Position numbers and translations under genes: made by a program. From Kluyveromyces lactis (lineage: Eukaryota > Ascomycota > Saccharomycetes > Saccharomycetales > Saccharomycetaceae): a stretch of DNA of 64,000 bases. The stretch lies in assembly GCF_000002515.2 (NCBI RefSeq), contig NC_006042.1:310001-374000 (forward strand). Direction: 5' to 3'. Position 1 is the first letter of the stretch. Every line of letters starts with the position of its first letter. The notes under the pieces were generated by a model. It did not search any database, had not been told where the DNA came from, and saw only the letters and a list, made by a program, of their open reading frames with translations. Below, piece by piece: positions 9,007 to 18,829 of this stretch.

Positions 9007-10866
9007 ATGGGTAGCAGACGTTTAAAGCATAAGCAAGGTGCTCCACCAACTTTGGAGGAATTTCAGGCCAAGAAGGAAAGACATCAGCACAGGAAAGAAA
9101 AAACCAAGAGAGTTAGTGAAGAAGATAGATCTGATGAGACAAGGAGAAGTAAGAAATCCAAGAAATCCAAGAAGAACCAAGAGGATGATGACGAAGCAGC
9201 AGCTTTGAAAGAGTTGAAAAAAGCGGAACAAGAGTTACCAGAAGTTGATTCGAAGGAACTAGCAGCTGCCAAGAAGACTTTGTTCGATGATGTAGAAGAA
9301 GATGACGAGGAGTTGAAGGATGAATTTGACTTGGAACAAGAATACGAAAATGATGAAGATGATGAAGTCGAGGAACGTCCATTGTTTTCTGATGATGAAG
9401 AAGCTGATATGGATGAGTTGAACGCAGCCAATATGGAAGCTTTGTCTATGAAATTAGATGAAGAGGCCAAATTGGAAGAAGAGGAAGCCGAGGCTGAATT
9501 GGTTGAAACTGATAAGATGCAACCAAGAGCTGAAATCTTACCGAATGCAGAACAAGAAGCTATTGAAGAACAAGGGCCTCCAGATTTAACAGCTATCAGG
9601 ACAAGAATGATTGAAATCGTTAAGGTTTTGGAAGATTTCAAGACTTTAGGTGCCGAAGGTAAGTCGAGAACAGAATATGTTGATAGATTGTTGAAGGACA
9701 TCTGTCATTACTTTGGTTATACTCCCTTCCTTGCAGAGAAGTTGTTCAATTTGTTCTCTCCTGCTGAGGCTATGGAATTCTTCGAAGCTAACGAAATCGC
9801 CAGACCTGTAACTATCAGAACAAACACTTTGAAAACAAGAAGAAGAGATCTAGCACAGACCTTGGTGAACCGTGGTGTTAATTTACAACCCATCGGTAGT
9901 TGGACAAAGGTTGGTCTACAAATATTTGACTCTCAAGTTCCAATTGGTGCTACCCCAGAATATTTGGCAGGTCATTATATTCTTCAGGCAGCTTCCTCTT
10001 TCTTACCCGTAATTGCATTAGATCCTCAAGAAAACGAACGTATTTTGGATATGGCAGCTGCCCCTGGTGGTAAGACTACTTACATTTCGGCTATGATGAA
10101 GAACACTGGTTGTGTTTTCGCTAACGATGCCAACAAAGCTAGAACAAAGTCATTGATTGCCAACATTCATCGTCTTGGATGCACCAACACTATTGTTTGT
10201 AACTACGATGCTCGTGAATTCCCTAAGGTGATTGGTGGTTTTGATAGAATCTTATTAGATGCGCCATGTTCCGGTACCGGTGTTATTGGTAAAGATCAGA
10301 GTGTCAAGGTGTCTCGTACGGAAAAAGATTTTATGCAAATTCCACATCTACAAAAGCAACTTCTATTATCCGCTATTGATTCTGTGGATTCTAACTCTAA
10401 AACTGGTGGTGTCATCGTATATTCTACTTGTTCTGTCGCTGTAGATGAAAACGAGGCTGTTGTAGATTATGCTTTAAGGAAAAGACCAAATGTAAAGTTA
10501 GTGGAGACTAAATTAGCTATTGGTAAAGAAGGTTTCACCAGTTATAGAGGTAAAACTTTCCATCCAAGTGTAAAGATGACTAGAAGATACTATCCACATA
10601 CCTATAATGTTGATGGTTTCTTTGTTGCTAAATTTCAAAAGACTGGCCCATCCAAGTTCGATGATAATCAAGCTAGTGCAAAGGAGAAAGAAGCTGCTGC
10701 AAGACAAGAAGCTGTTGAAGAAGGTATTATTAAGGATGACTTTGCTTCCTTTGATGATGAAGATGATGAAAGGTACATCGAAAGATCAAAGAAGGTTGGC
10801 CTTCTAAAGAAAGGTATAAATCCACACGCGAAGAAGCCAGCTTCTTCTGATAAAAACAAGAAATAG
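9007..10866 (+). CDS. NOP2: Nop2, 25S rRNA cytosine-C5 methyltransferase
   Basis: Essential nucleolar RNA methyltransferase of the NOL1/NOP2/Sun family that makes m5C in helix 89 of 25S rRNA and is needed for 60S subunit assembly. It has 619 residues, against 618 in S. cerevisiae. Residues 1-190 are a basic then strongly acidic, low-complexity nucleolar tail. The SAM motif (DMAAAPGGKT) lies near 349-358. The two family cysteines are in APCSGTG (C421, which releases the product) and STCSV (C475, the nucleophile). A charged C-terminal tail ends in a lysine cluster. The order matches YNL061W. The 3' end converges with ARP5 only 133 bases away. Confidence 0.97.
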   Translation: MGSRRLKHKQGAPPTLEEFQAKKERHQHRKEKTKRVSEEDRSDETRRSKKSKKSKKNQEDDDEAAALKELKKAEQELPEVDSKELAAAKKTLFDDVEEDDEELKDEFDLEQEYENDEDDEVEERPLFSDDEEADMDELNAANMEALSMKLDEEAKLEEEEAEAELVETDKMQPRAEILPNAEQEAIEEQGPPDLTAIRTRMIEIVKVLEDFKTLGAEGKSRTEYVDRLLKDICHYFGYTPFLAEKLFNLFSPAEAMEFFEANEIARPVTIRTNTLKTRRRDLAQTLVNRGVNLQPIGSWTKVGLQIFDSQVPIGATPEYLAGHYILQAASSFLPVIALDPQENERILDMAAAPGGKTTYISAMMKNTGCVFANDANKARTKSLIANIHRLGCTNTIVCNYDAREFPKVIGGFDRILLDAPCSGTGVIGKDQSVKVSRTEKDFMQIPHLQKQLLLSAIDSVDSNSKTGGVIVYSTCSVAVDENEAVVDYALRKRPNVKLVETKLAIGKEGFTSYRGKTFHPSVKMTRRYYPHTYNVDGFFVAKFQKTGPSKFDDNQASAKEKEAAARQEAVEEGIIKDDFASFDDEDDERYIERSKKVGLLKKGINPHAKKPASSDKNKK

Positions 10867-10999
10867 ATTCAACCTCTCAAATCATAGATAATCTCTGGCA
10901 TTTATAATTAAATAAGGATATGCATGCAATCCTTAACTGTACATTTAGTTTAGATTAAGAATTTATATATATTTAATCTTACATTCTTTCCAACTTTAA

Positions 11000-13243
11000 T
11001 TAGTCGACAAATCGAACATTACCCAACTTGTGTTCTTTGATATAATTGGGGCCAAACTCTTCATACTCCACTTTGGTAACGCAAGTACTTGAATAAGTAT
11101 CGCTACGTGCAAACTTTGCCATACCCTTCCACGCATCAAGCGAGACGTTTTGAGCATAGTTTACATTCAATGGAGTGTTTACAGGTAAAAATCCAGTGAA
11201 CTCATTCACAATTCTTTCGCGAAGATTGGGAATTTTAGTATTACCACCGGTAATGAAAATGTTTGATGCCATATCAAGGCATTGTTGAGATAATTTACTC
11301 GACCCTGATCCGAACTTTTTAGTTAATATTCCATCGGCTAACTCAGCAATCCCAGCTTGATCTAGACCACCCATTGAGGGCTGAAAAATGACTTCAGGAG
11401 CTCGTATTCTTTCAATATTTAGATGTAATTGATGTTGTTGATGAACATCTTCTCCATTATGAGGACGAGGACCTCTTAAGAAAAGATGGAGGACGGAATT
11501 TCTCCAATCATACTGCGCATCTAGGGTGTCTTCTTCCGTGAATGATGGATCAAACTCTAACAAAGATTTCTCTAGTTCCACAATCTCCCGGTATTCATCT
11601 TCGATGGATTCGTCTAAAGCCTCTGGTGTGATTGCTATATCATTATAGATAGTCCAGTCATCGTCATTCGCACCGAAAGTGTCAGAGGGATCGTTATCTA
11701 TAGTGGCCTGTCTAGATCTTTTACCGGGACCAACACTGTCCTCTGCCAAAGATGCAAGATTCTTCATTCTTCTTTGAGTAGCTTGTGATTTACGGTCCTT
11801 CATTTCCTCCTTCAACTTCAACTTGTCCTTTCTACTTTTGATCAATTTCGCGAGTTTGAATCTTTTGTCCCTTGTCCACCCTTTCAAATCTTGTTTCCGC
11901 CAATCTTCATCCTTTTTCTTCGCTTCTTCCAATGCCTTTTGCAATTGTGCTTTTTCCTCTTTTGCCTTTAATCTTGCTTCAATGTTAGCCTTTAATAGCC
12001 TTTGCTTACGTTTCTCCTTTTTTTGTTCATCGTTTAGCTCTTCATCTGGGACATCCACTAAATCAAATTTGGACTCCTGAGATTCTTCTTGATCGTCGTC
12101 TTCCACGTCTAATATACGGCCTCTTTTCAAAACCTTTTCAAGGTTTGAGATGTAGTTGATAAAGTCTTGTTCATCGTCAAATCCTGCGTTCTGTAGAGTT
12201 ATTAAAATTTGTCTCTTCGGTTGGTCGCGCAATTCTTCTCTGATATTAACATAATACTCATACTCTTCCTCTTTTTGACGAAGTTTTTCTAACCTTCTTT
12301 GTTTGGCTTGTTCTTGTAACCTCTTACCAGTCTCCCTTCTTTTTTCAGCTTGGATTCTAAGTTCTTCTTCGGTCTTTTGTGGTTGTATAACTTCTGTGAA
12401 AGGTGCTTCTAGTACAATGTCTTTGTTTTCCAAAACGTCAAGCTTGAACATGTCACTAACTTCTTCCTCGTAGTTTTTTGCAAAATAACAATGATTCTGG
12501 TACATTGACTGGAAATGATAATCGGTTAATTTAGAAGGAAAATACGGATACTTCAAAGATAAGAGGCTCTTTAGATAATCAATTGATTGGTTACCACCCC
12601 AGTCAATCCTCTTTGCTTCGGAGAGTATCCCTTTACCTTTAATGACAGGAATGATGTTGGTATCCTCGTGGCCACTATTTATTATTAACCCAGTTGAATC
12701 AGGTGAATTATTTGCATAGAATGAAAAAAGTCCATCTATTCCGAAAGTTACTTGCGGTATTCCGTAGCATTCAAACAGTAGCTGGTACCAATTCGATCTT
12801 TGAGCTTGCACTGTAGCCATCTTTTCGGTAAGTATCATGGGATTCGAAATTCCATCATTAGGTTGAACGCCAAGGTGATGGAAAGTATAAGATAGCATAT
12901 CTTCCATATACTCCCAATTGGTGATCAAAGACCCATCATATGGAGACCTACTATGAGATCTTACTGCATTGTCGAGACTACAGTCATTTCCAATGAACGT
13001 CAATGCCTTTTGGATCTTCCTTTCCTTATACCTTACTATCTTCGTTGGGAAAACATGCGATGGGGTATCTTGTGAAGTGAATCCAGCCCGAACTTCATAC
13101 GAGCCGAAATCTAATGCAATTGGGGTGTTTGGATTATAATCATTAGGATCATCAAAAGGTTCAGGCTCCGTAGTTAATGGCGGGTCATTAAGCGGGTATA
13201 CTGTCAGTGGTTGAAGACTAGAATCTCGAGTGTTCGCCGTCAT
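11000..13243 (-). CDS. ARP5: Arp5, actin-related protein of the INO80 chromatin remodeler
   Basis: Nuclear actin-related protein that with Ies6 forms the module of INO80 that grips the nucleosome and couples ATP hydrolysis to sliding. It has 747 residues, close to the 755 of S. cerevisiae. The actin phosphate-1 segment IALDFGSYEVRAGF lies at about 42-55. The C-terminal actin half includes FITGGNTKIPNL and ends in the family LGNVRFVD segment. Between the halves lies a large charged coiled-coil insertion (about 290-530, rich in Lys, Glu, Arg and Gln) that is the hallmark of Arp5. Order matches YNL059C. The start is the first ATG. Confidence 0.96.
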   Translation of the reverse strand: MTANTRDSSLQPLTVYPLNDPPLTTEPEPFDDPNDYNPNTPIALDFGSYEVRAGFTSQDTPSHVFPTKIVRYKERKIQKALTFIGNDCSLDNAVRSHSRSPYDGSLITNWEYMEDMLSYTFHHLGVQPNDGISNPMILTEKMATVQAQRSNWYQLLFECYGIPQVTFGIDGLFSFYANNSPDSTGLIINSGHEDTNIIPVIKGKGILSEAKRIDWGGNQSIDYLKSLLSLKYPYFPSKLTDYHFQSMYQNHCYFAKNYEEEVSDMFKLDVLENKDIVLEAPFTEVIQPQKTEEELRIQAEKRRETGKRLQEQAKQRRLEKLRQKEEEYEYYVNIREELRDQPKRQILITLQNAGFDDEQDFINYISNLEKVLKRGRILDVEDDDQEESQESKFDLVDVPDEELNDEQKKEKRKQRLLKANIEARLKAKEEKAQLQKALEEAKKKDEDWRKQDLKGWTRDKRFKLAKLIKSRKDKLKLKEEMKDRKSQATQRRMKNLASLAEDSVGPGKRSRQATIDNDPSDTFGANDDDWTIYNDIAITPEALDESIEDEYREIVELEKSLLEFDPSFTEEDTLDAQYDWRNSVLHLFLRGPRPHNGEDVHQQHQLHLNIERIRAPEVIFQPSMGGLDQAGIAELADGILTKKFGSGSSKLSQQCLDMASNIFITGGNTKIPNLRERIVNEFTGFLPVNTPLNVNYAQNVSLDAWKGMAKFARSDTYSSTCVTKVEYEEFGPNYIKEHKLGNVRFVD

Positions 13244-14019
13244 TGTTCTTGATTACAGTTCAAAGAAATAGAAGAGAAGAAAAAAGATTAGATCGACCAA
13301 ATTACCGTTTTTCTTTTCGGACTGAGAGGCAAACTTTGGTTAGCAGACACTTTAAACCACGGTTACTGCTCGACGGCTCGTTTCTTGATAAGATACTCGA
13401 CGATATATGAGGCCAAAACTTGCACGTATTCTCCCATTAAGATCATTGACGAGACCTTAATATTTCGAAATCAAAGAAATCGATGTTGAATGAAGGTTAT
13501 TACCCGGACTAAACAGCTATCTAATATACACTACGAAATAAAAATTGGGTCCCATTAACACCATTCGAAATCTCTGCTCTAATCCAGGTAGTGTCAGCAA
13601 TAGTTGATTCACCATAGATCTTGTTTGGCCTTCCGTTAATCCAATGTATCCCAATTCTTTCACATCAATAAGTATTTATTCTCCATTTCAACACCCGTAC
13701 AGCACATATTACATTCCTCTTCTCGGTGTTAAAGTTTCATAATCAGATGAGAAAACAGGAATTCATTTCAATTTGAAATCCAAAACCTGAACGCTTCCCG
13801 CAACACATAGAGAATACACATAGTTGCCGCGAATAGTAAGCAGGATACCGGCAGTACAGTTAGTGAGCGAGTCAACTTTCTAGTAGATAACCGAGGTTCA
13901 ATTCAGGTGCTTGAGGGATTGTGGTGCTGATCGGTTCAAAGAGCGGAAGTTCCAAGAAATTTTCTTTTTTCTGGTTTTATATCGTTGTTAATTTTTGGAT
14001 AAGGATTTCCAAAAACAAG
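13244..14019. promoter_or_regulatory. Divergent promoter region ARP5 / RHO3
   Basis: About 780 bases with promoters for both genes. A Reb1-type TTACCCG lies at 13500-13506, near the middle, as is common in divergent yeast promoters. In S. cerevisiae RPI1 (YIL119C) lies upstream of RHO3. I see no frame of useful length here that could be it. No RNA gene was seen. Confidence 0.5.
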
Positions 14020-14691
14020 ATGCCTCTCTGTGGTGGTTCTTCAAGCAAGCAGCCAATTGAGCGTAAAATAGTCATATTAGGAGATGGTGCTTGTGGTAAG
14101 ACTTCTCTTTTAAATGTTTTCACCAGGGGATATTTCCCTAAGGTGTACGAACCTACCATCTTTGAGAATTACATTCACGATATATTTGTGGATAATCAGC
14201 ACATATCTTTAAGCTTGTGGGATACGGCAGGACAGGAAGAATTCGACAGGTTGCGATCGTTATCATACAGTGACACACATACTATTATGTTGTGTTTTTC
14301 GGTAGATTCAAGGGACTCGCTAGAGAACGTTCAAAATAAATGGGTTGGCGAAATCGCAGATCATTGTGAAGGTGTGAAATTAGTACTTGTAGCGTTAAAA
14401 TGTGATTTAAGAAATTTGGAAGAGTTCGGGAACGAATCTGCTGCCATTACCCCAGGCTCTATTCAGAACAGGAATAGTAACGCTAAGGATAATGGATTGA
14501 TTAGTTACGAAGAAGGTTTGGATATGGCGAAGAAAATCGGTGCATTGCGCTACTTGGAATGCAGCGCCAAAATGAATAGAGGTGTCAACGAGGCATTCAC
14601 CGAAGCTGCTCGTTGTGCATTGACTGCAACTCCAAAGGGGGCGAATGATACCATCCCTCAGGATAAAGGAAGCAGTTGTATTATTATGTGA
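14020..14691 (+). CDS. RHO3: Rho3, Rho-family GTPase for polarised growth and exocytosis
   Basis: Small GTPase that directs actin cables and exocyst-dependent secretion at the bud. It has 223 residues from the ATG at 14020. The open frame extends upstream but has no earlier ATG, and the N terminus MPLCGG matches the Rho3 family. The P-loop GDGACGKT is at 21-28. DTAGQE (G3) is present, and LKCD stands at the G4 position where most GTPases have NKxD or TKxD; this is normal for Rho3. ECSAK marks G5. Cys4 corresponds to the palmitoylated N-terminal cysteine known in Rho3. The protein ends in CIIM, a CaaX prenylation box. A Ser/Asn-rich insert of about 30 residues (around 135-165) also fits Rho3. 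Order matches YIL118W. Confidence 0.97.
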   Translation: MPLCGGSSSKQPIERKIVILGDGACGKTSLLNVFTRGYFPKVYEPTIFENYIHDIFVDNQHISLSLWDTAGQEEFDRLRSLSYSDTHTIMLCFSVDSRDSLENVQNKWVGEIADHCEGVKLVLVALKCDLRNLEEFGNESAAITPGSIQNRNSNAKDNGLISYEEGLDMAKKIGALRYLECSAKMNRGVNEAFTEAARCALTATPKGANDTIPQDKGSSCIIM

Positions 14692-15269
14692 TCTTATAAA
14701 ATAACAAACTACACTTACTTACGTTAAGACGGAATAGAATACCAGGATAATAATGCAGTAACGGTTTACTTCGGGAGAAAAATGAGGGGAAAGACTAACA
14801 TGAATATAGCTAATGTTTTCGCTTCTTCTTCATTTCAAAATTGGCGATGTAACTATTGATATTGATATTCCACCTTTAAGCCGATTTTAATTCTTGTCAA
14901 TTGCTTCAAACCTTAAAAGAGGGCTAGTCAGTGTATTGTCCATCTGTTCTTCTAGATTCACACCACTAATTGCAGTTCATCGCATTGACATGTGAGACGA
15001 TTCATCATCTTCAAATTTTGATGATCATGATACATATGTATATATATATGTAGTCTTTTCCTCCACGAGGAAATCTGTTGATATCTTATTATAAGCTTTT
15101 GTTATAAATGCTTGCTTCTATCAGTTGATGTGATATTTCTAGGTATTGAAACTTAAAGAGGTACATTGTCTATATCTATTTTAATTTAATGTTTTACGTA
15201 CTGAACTAAAAACAACATTCGAAAGGTAGTCATTGTTTCATGGCCCTCAATTTGTAAAATAATATTGGT
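14692..15269. other. Convergent intergenic RHO3 / PRM5-like
   Basis: About 580 AT-rich bases between converging genes, with a short TA-alternating stretch near 15040-15052 that may aid 3'-end formation. I see no coding frame, tRNA or repeat. Confidence 0.5.
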
Positions 15270-16349
15270 CTACGAATTGTCTTCTAACATGTTATCCAAA
15301 TACACTGAAGGAGTAATAGAAGATGATTTATTGTGCCCTTTACTTCTGCCCTGTCTTTTTTGGTTATCGAGAGTAGTGGAAGCTGTTAAATCAATTGTTG
15401 AATCCACCAATTTGCTCAAACTGGATTTACTCTTTTCATGCTTATATGTTCTTCTTTCCGGAGATACTGTGCGTGTTGGTTCCATCATCTCTGGTGTATC
15501 GATAGAGACTGCTGATTGGTTCAAGTTATTGAACAGTGTCGATCTCCGTTGTTGGTTCATAACTTCCATCGTTGGTGAGATGTATAAAGATTTCCTCACA
15601 CCTGTATTGGCTGCATCAATAGCATCTACTCTTTCCAGTGGATTCATAGATCCCAGATTGGTATTACCGATAGATGATGGTGTTCCTCCTCCGAAACCAT
15701 CGTCGGTGGATCCACCTAACAGTCGAATCATGCTATGAGATGCCCTCTTATACGGAGTAAACGAATTGTTTCCGCCATTTTTCGTAGGCACTGGAGTGTC
15801 TTTGTATGTGCTAATATCCTCATCAGCTTTATAGTAGCCACCACCTGAACTGAAATCTATATCGTCTATGAAAGGATTTTGGAACTGCTTTTCCATATTG
15901 TTAAATTTCTTTAGCTGTTTCGCTTGAGAGTAGGACATCCATGTGTTGATAATGAACCATACTAACAAAGCTAAAAATATGAACCCTGCAGCACTACCGA
16001 CAGCAATAAATACAGTTCCCGTTGGTTTATTTGATGACCATATGTTAGGGTTTCCCTTAGCTGATGGAAGTTCCATCACCGGGGTTGTATAAGATGCTGT
16101 TTCAGTAGAACTAGTTCCGGTACTTGTGGTCAATGTACTTCCATCGGTGGTCTTAGTCGTCAGACTGGGCAGCTTGGTATTTTTACTTGAAGTCCCGGTA
16201 CTAGTTGAAGTGCTGGTACTAGTTGTTTTATCATCGTCTGTATTGGTAGAAGTCTGCTTAGCTGTCGTTTCTTCGGTACTTGTGGTCAGAGCTGGTAGTG
16301 CTCTTTCTTCCAAAACGACCGCGCTAGCCTCGTAATATTCCAAGTCCAT
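15270..16349 (-). CDS. PRM5: Prm5 / YNL058C-family single-pass membrane protein
   Basis: Single-pass protein of unknown molecular function. S. cerevisiae PRM5 is induced by pheromone and cell-wall stress. It has 359 residues from the first ATG (16349); the open frame reaches slightly further up without an ATG. Residues 1-90 are Ser/Thr-rich and probably O-mannosylated. One membrane segment, beginning [15 protein letters not shown], spans about 110-135. A long Ser-rich cytosolic tail ends in [11 protein letters not shown], which matches the C terminus of Prm5. There is no clear signal peptide, so the membrane segment is likely a signal anchor. S. cerevisiae has two copies (YIL117C and YNL058C); here there is one. 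Confidence 0.88.
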
Positions 16350-16688
16350 CTTCACTAATTTAGTATCCACTGCTTGGTACCGTTGCTACTGCCAAGAATT
16401 CGACGCGTTAACCCCTGAGATCAGGATTGATTTCAGTTTGTCAGTTTGTTCTTTGTTTCCAATTACATTTCCACTTTTGTGAAGAATCTCTTACTTTTCT
16501 GATAATGAAGTAAATCTATAAATAATATCAAACACCAAGTAAGAAAGGAAAACCGATTCAATTAGAGACAGTCTAACAGAATGTCATTACTGTGTAGTAG
16601 AGGATAACATCCGATATCTCTGTATTCCTGTATCCAATCATTTTTCAACTGAAAGGGTTTCCAACTGTTTGTTCACCTATTTGTCCCT
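16350..16688. promoter_or_regulatory. Divergent promoter PRM5-like / OCA2
   Basis: About 340 bases. CTATAAATAA at 16516-16525 is one base from the Rlm1 MADS-box consensus CTAWWWWTAG. PRM5 is a known Rlm1 target in S. cerevisiae, so this is a candidate cell-wall-integrity site, but a match in AT-rich DNA is weak evidence. Confidence 0.35.
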
Positions 16689-17231
16689 ATGAAGTACATT
16701 CCTCCACTAAGTTTTGCACCGGTCGTGGGTACGGATGTTGACCTATACAGGTCGGGGTATCCGATGCCCTTGAACTATTCGTTCATAAAGCATCAATTGC
16801 ATTTAAAAACAGTGATATACGTCGGTGACAAAGATATTTTGCCCGAATACAAAGCGTTTTTGGAAGAAGAATCCATCAAATTCCACCATATACCGATGAA
16901 GTCTACGAAAGACCCAGAAATACAAAAGGAAATGGAAACTGTACTTAAACTGGTGTTAGACGTAAATAACTATCCGATTCTTGTGCATTCAAACAAGGGC
17001 AAACATCGTGTTGGTGTTGTAGTCGGGATAATTAGGAAATTATTACTCGGGTGGTCCATGACAGGCATATATCAAGAATATGACTTATTCACTGGAGGGC
17101 AAAAGGGTGATATTGACCTAGAATATATCACAATGTTCAACACTTCGATTAACGTACCCCTGGACAGATTGCCTGATTTCGTCAATTTCAAGAATCATCC
17201 TAACGAAACCCATGAAAAGCTGGCCGTATGA
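16689..17231 (+). CDS. OCA2: Oca2, atypical (catalytically altered) dual-specificity phosphatase-like protein
   Basis: Member of the Oca/Siw14 phosphatase-like family, linked in S. cerevisiae to oxidant-induced cell-cycle arrest and inositol pyrophosphate metabolism as part of a multi-Oca complex. It has 180 residues, against about 197 in S. cerevisiae. The N terminus (MKYIPPLSFAPVVGTDVDLY) matches Oca2 closely. The P-loop reads HSNKGKHRVG at 100-109, so Ser101 stands where active members have the catalytic cysteine (HCxxGxxR). The arginine (R107) is kept. It is therefore probably a pseudophosphatase that binds but does not hydrolyse substrate. Order matches YNL056W. Confidence 0.93.
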   Translation: MKYIPPLSFAPVVGTDVDLYRSGYPMPLNYSFIKHQLHLKTVIYVGDKDILPEYKAFLEEESIKFHHIPMKSTKDPEIQKEMETVLKLVLDVNNYPILVHSNKGKHRVGVVVGIIRKLLLGWSMTGIYQEYDLFTGGQKGDIDLEYITMFNTSINVPLDRLPDFVNFKNHPNETHEKLAV

Positions 17232-17597
17232 TACGGAAATTGCATGCTCAGCTATTCCTATATAACACTTGTTTGTTTGATTTTCAATAGTATACTTCTA
17301 CAAATATAGATTCTGACTGTTTTGGTACTTCAATCCATCGCAGCTCTCATGCTGCATAGTCAAATATTGTTGTTTATTTCTTCATGAGTCATCTCATCCC
17401 ATCTTCTCAAAGTCAGATTTACAGCTCATCCAGACTCTACAGGGAAAATGAACATTCATAAAAAGTGAAAAAATACGAGAACGTTTTAGACGTACAACTC
17501 ACAGATTAAAGTTGTCAATTGATGGGAGAAATGTACCTCCTGCAGCCACTACATACTCAGGTACAGCGCTAAGAGTGTTCAGGTTTTGTTACACGAG
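17232..17597 (+). promoter_or_regulatory. HIS5 promoter region with a Gcn4 site
   Basis: About 365 bases between OCA2 and HIS5. ATGAGTCAT at 17384-17392 is a perfect match to the palindromic Gcn4 site, 206 bases before the HIS5 ATG. It fits general amino-acid control of histidine synthesis. CTCATCCCATC follows directly, overlapping the edge of the Gcn4 site; it is weakly PAC-like. Confidence 0.85.
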
Positions 17598-18761
17598 ATG
17601 ACTTTTGATATAGCTAAAGTTGTGAGGCCAAAGATTCTGAACTTGGAGCCATATCGCTGCGCTCGTGATGATTTCCAAGAAGGTATCTTGTTAGATGCCA
17701 ATGAGAACCCATACGGACCTACCATTCAGGAATACAATGTTGACTCTCTGTTGCATCGTTACCCAGATCCGCATCAATTGGAGTTTAAGAAACTCCTTTC
17801 TGATTACCGTAACAAAACCTCTATTTTCAAAGACCAGAACTTGAAGCCTTTGGATGCTGACAACCTATGTCTTGGAGTTGGATCTGATGAAAGCATCGAT
17901 GCCCTTATTAGAGCGTGCTGTGTGCCAGCAAAGGAAAAAATCTTAATTGCACCTGCTACGTATGGAATGTATACCATCTGTTCTCAGGTTAACGATGTTG
18001 AATACGTTACGGTACCATTATTGTTATCTGAAGAAGACAAATTCCAAATCGATGAGGAAAAGATCTTAGAAACTTTGCAAAACGATCCCTCAATCAAGTT
18101 GGTGTTCATTACTTCACCAGGTAATCCAACTGGTACCTTTATCGATGTTAATCGTATTGAAAAGATTCTATCACAATGGCAAACGGGTCTTGTTGTTGTA
18201 GATGAAGCATACATCGATTTTGTTGAGGGTTCTGATAAGGGGTCCTTGGCACCGCTAGCAACAAAGTACGAAAATATTGCTGTTTTACAAACTCTTTCTA
18301 AGTCATTTGGCCTAGCTGGAATCAGACTAGGAGTTACGTATACATCTAAAGCTATGTCAAGAGTCTTGAATTCGATGAAGGCTCCTTATAATATTTCTTG
18401 CTCGACTGCAGAAGTTGCTTTGAAAGCAGTACAACCAAAAAACTTGAAATTGATGGAAGAGAATGCTGCCACAGTTAAAAAGGAAAAATTGAGAGTGTTG
18501 AAGGAGTTGACTTCTTCTCCATATGTTTCCCAATTGGGTGGCCTAGACGCTAATTTCATCTTATTAAACATCAACAATGGAGACAACGCTTTGACTAAGA
18601 AGCTATATGAAAGGCTTGCCGTTGAATCAGCTGTTATAACAAGATATAGAGGTAATGAGCCTGGCTGCGCAGGTGGTTTAAGAATCACCATTGGTACTAA
18701 GCAAGAAAATGATGTTCTAATTAAAGAGTTCAGGAAACATCTTGCTTTAATAATGGCTTAA
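17598..18761 (+). CDS. HIS5: His5, histidinol-phosphate aminotransferase
   Basis: PLP enzyme that transfers an amino group from glutamate to imidazole-acetol phosphate in histidine synthesis (cytosol). It has 387 residues from the ATG at 17598, against 385 in S. cerevisiae. The class-II aminotransferase fold shows SPGNPTGTF, VVDEAYIDF (the aspartate that pairs with the pyridine nitrogen) and LSKSFGLAGIRLG with the Schiff-base lysine K235. The C-terminal RITIGTKQEND is typical. Order matches YIL116W, next to NUP159, with which it converges 68 bases apart. A Gcn4 site upstream indicates induction by amino-acid starvation. Confidence 0.98.
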   Translation: MTFDIAKVVRPKILNLEPYRCARDDFQEGILLDANENPYGPTIQEYNVDSLLHRYPDPHQLEFKKLLSDYRNKTSIFKDQNLKPLDADNLCLGVGSDESIDALIRACCVPAKEKILIAPATYGMYTICSQVNDVEYVTVPLLLSEEDKFQIDEEKILETLQNDPSIKLVFITSPGNPTGTFIDVNRIEKILSQWQTGLVVVDEAYIDFVEGSDKGSLAPLATKYENIAVLQTLSKSFGLAGIRLGVTYTSKAMSRVLNSMKAPYNISCSTAEVALKAVQPKNLKLMEENAATVKKEKLRVLKELTSSPYVSQLGGLDANFILLNINNGDNALTKKLYERLAVESAVITRYRGNEPGCAGGLRITIGTKQENDVLIKEFRKHLALIMA

Positions 18762-18829
18762 TTAAGGTTTGAAAAGGTGGATGCAAGCAATTATTTAGCG
18801 TATTCAACTGGACCATTTCGTTCTACACA

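Noticed and set aside
9022-9701. Minus-strand frames within NOP2 (Ser-rich)
   Set aside because: They arise from the acidic GAA/GAT-rich coding strand of NOP2 and have no family resemblance.
13885-13910. B-box-like GGTTCAATTC before RHO3
   Set aside because: The flanks do not pair as a T-stem and there is no A-box upstream.
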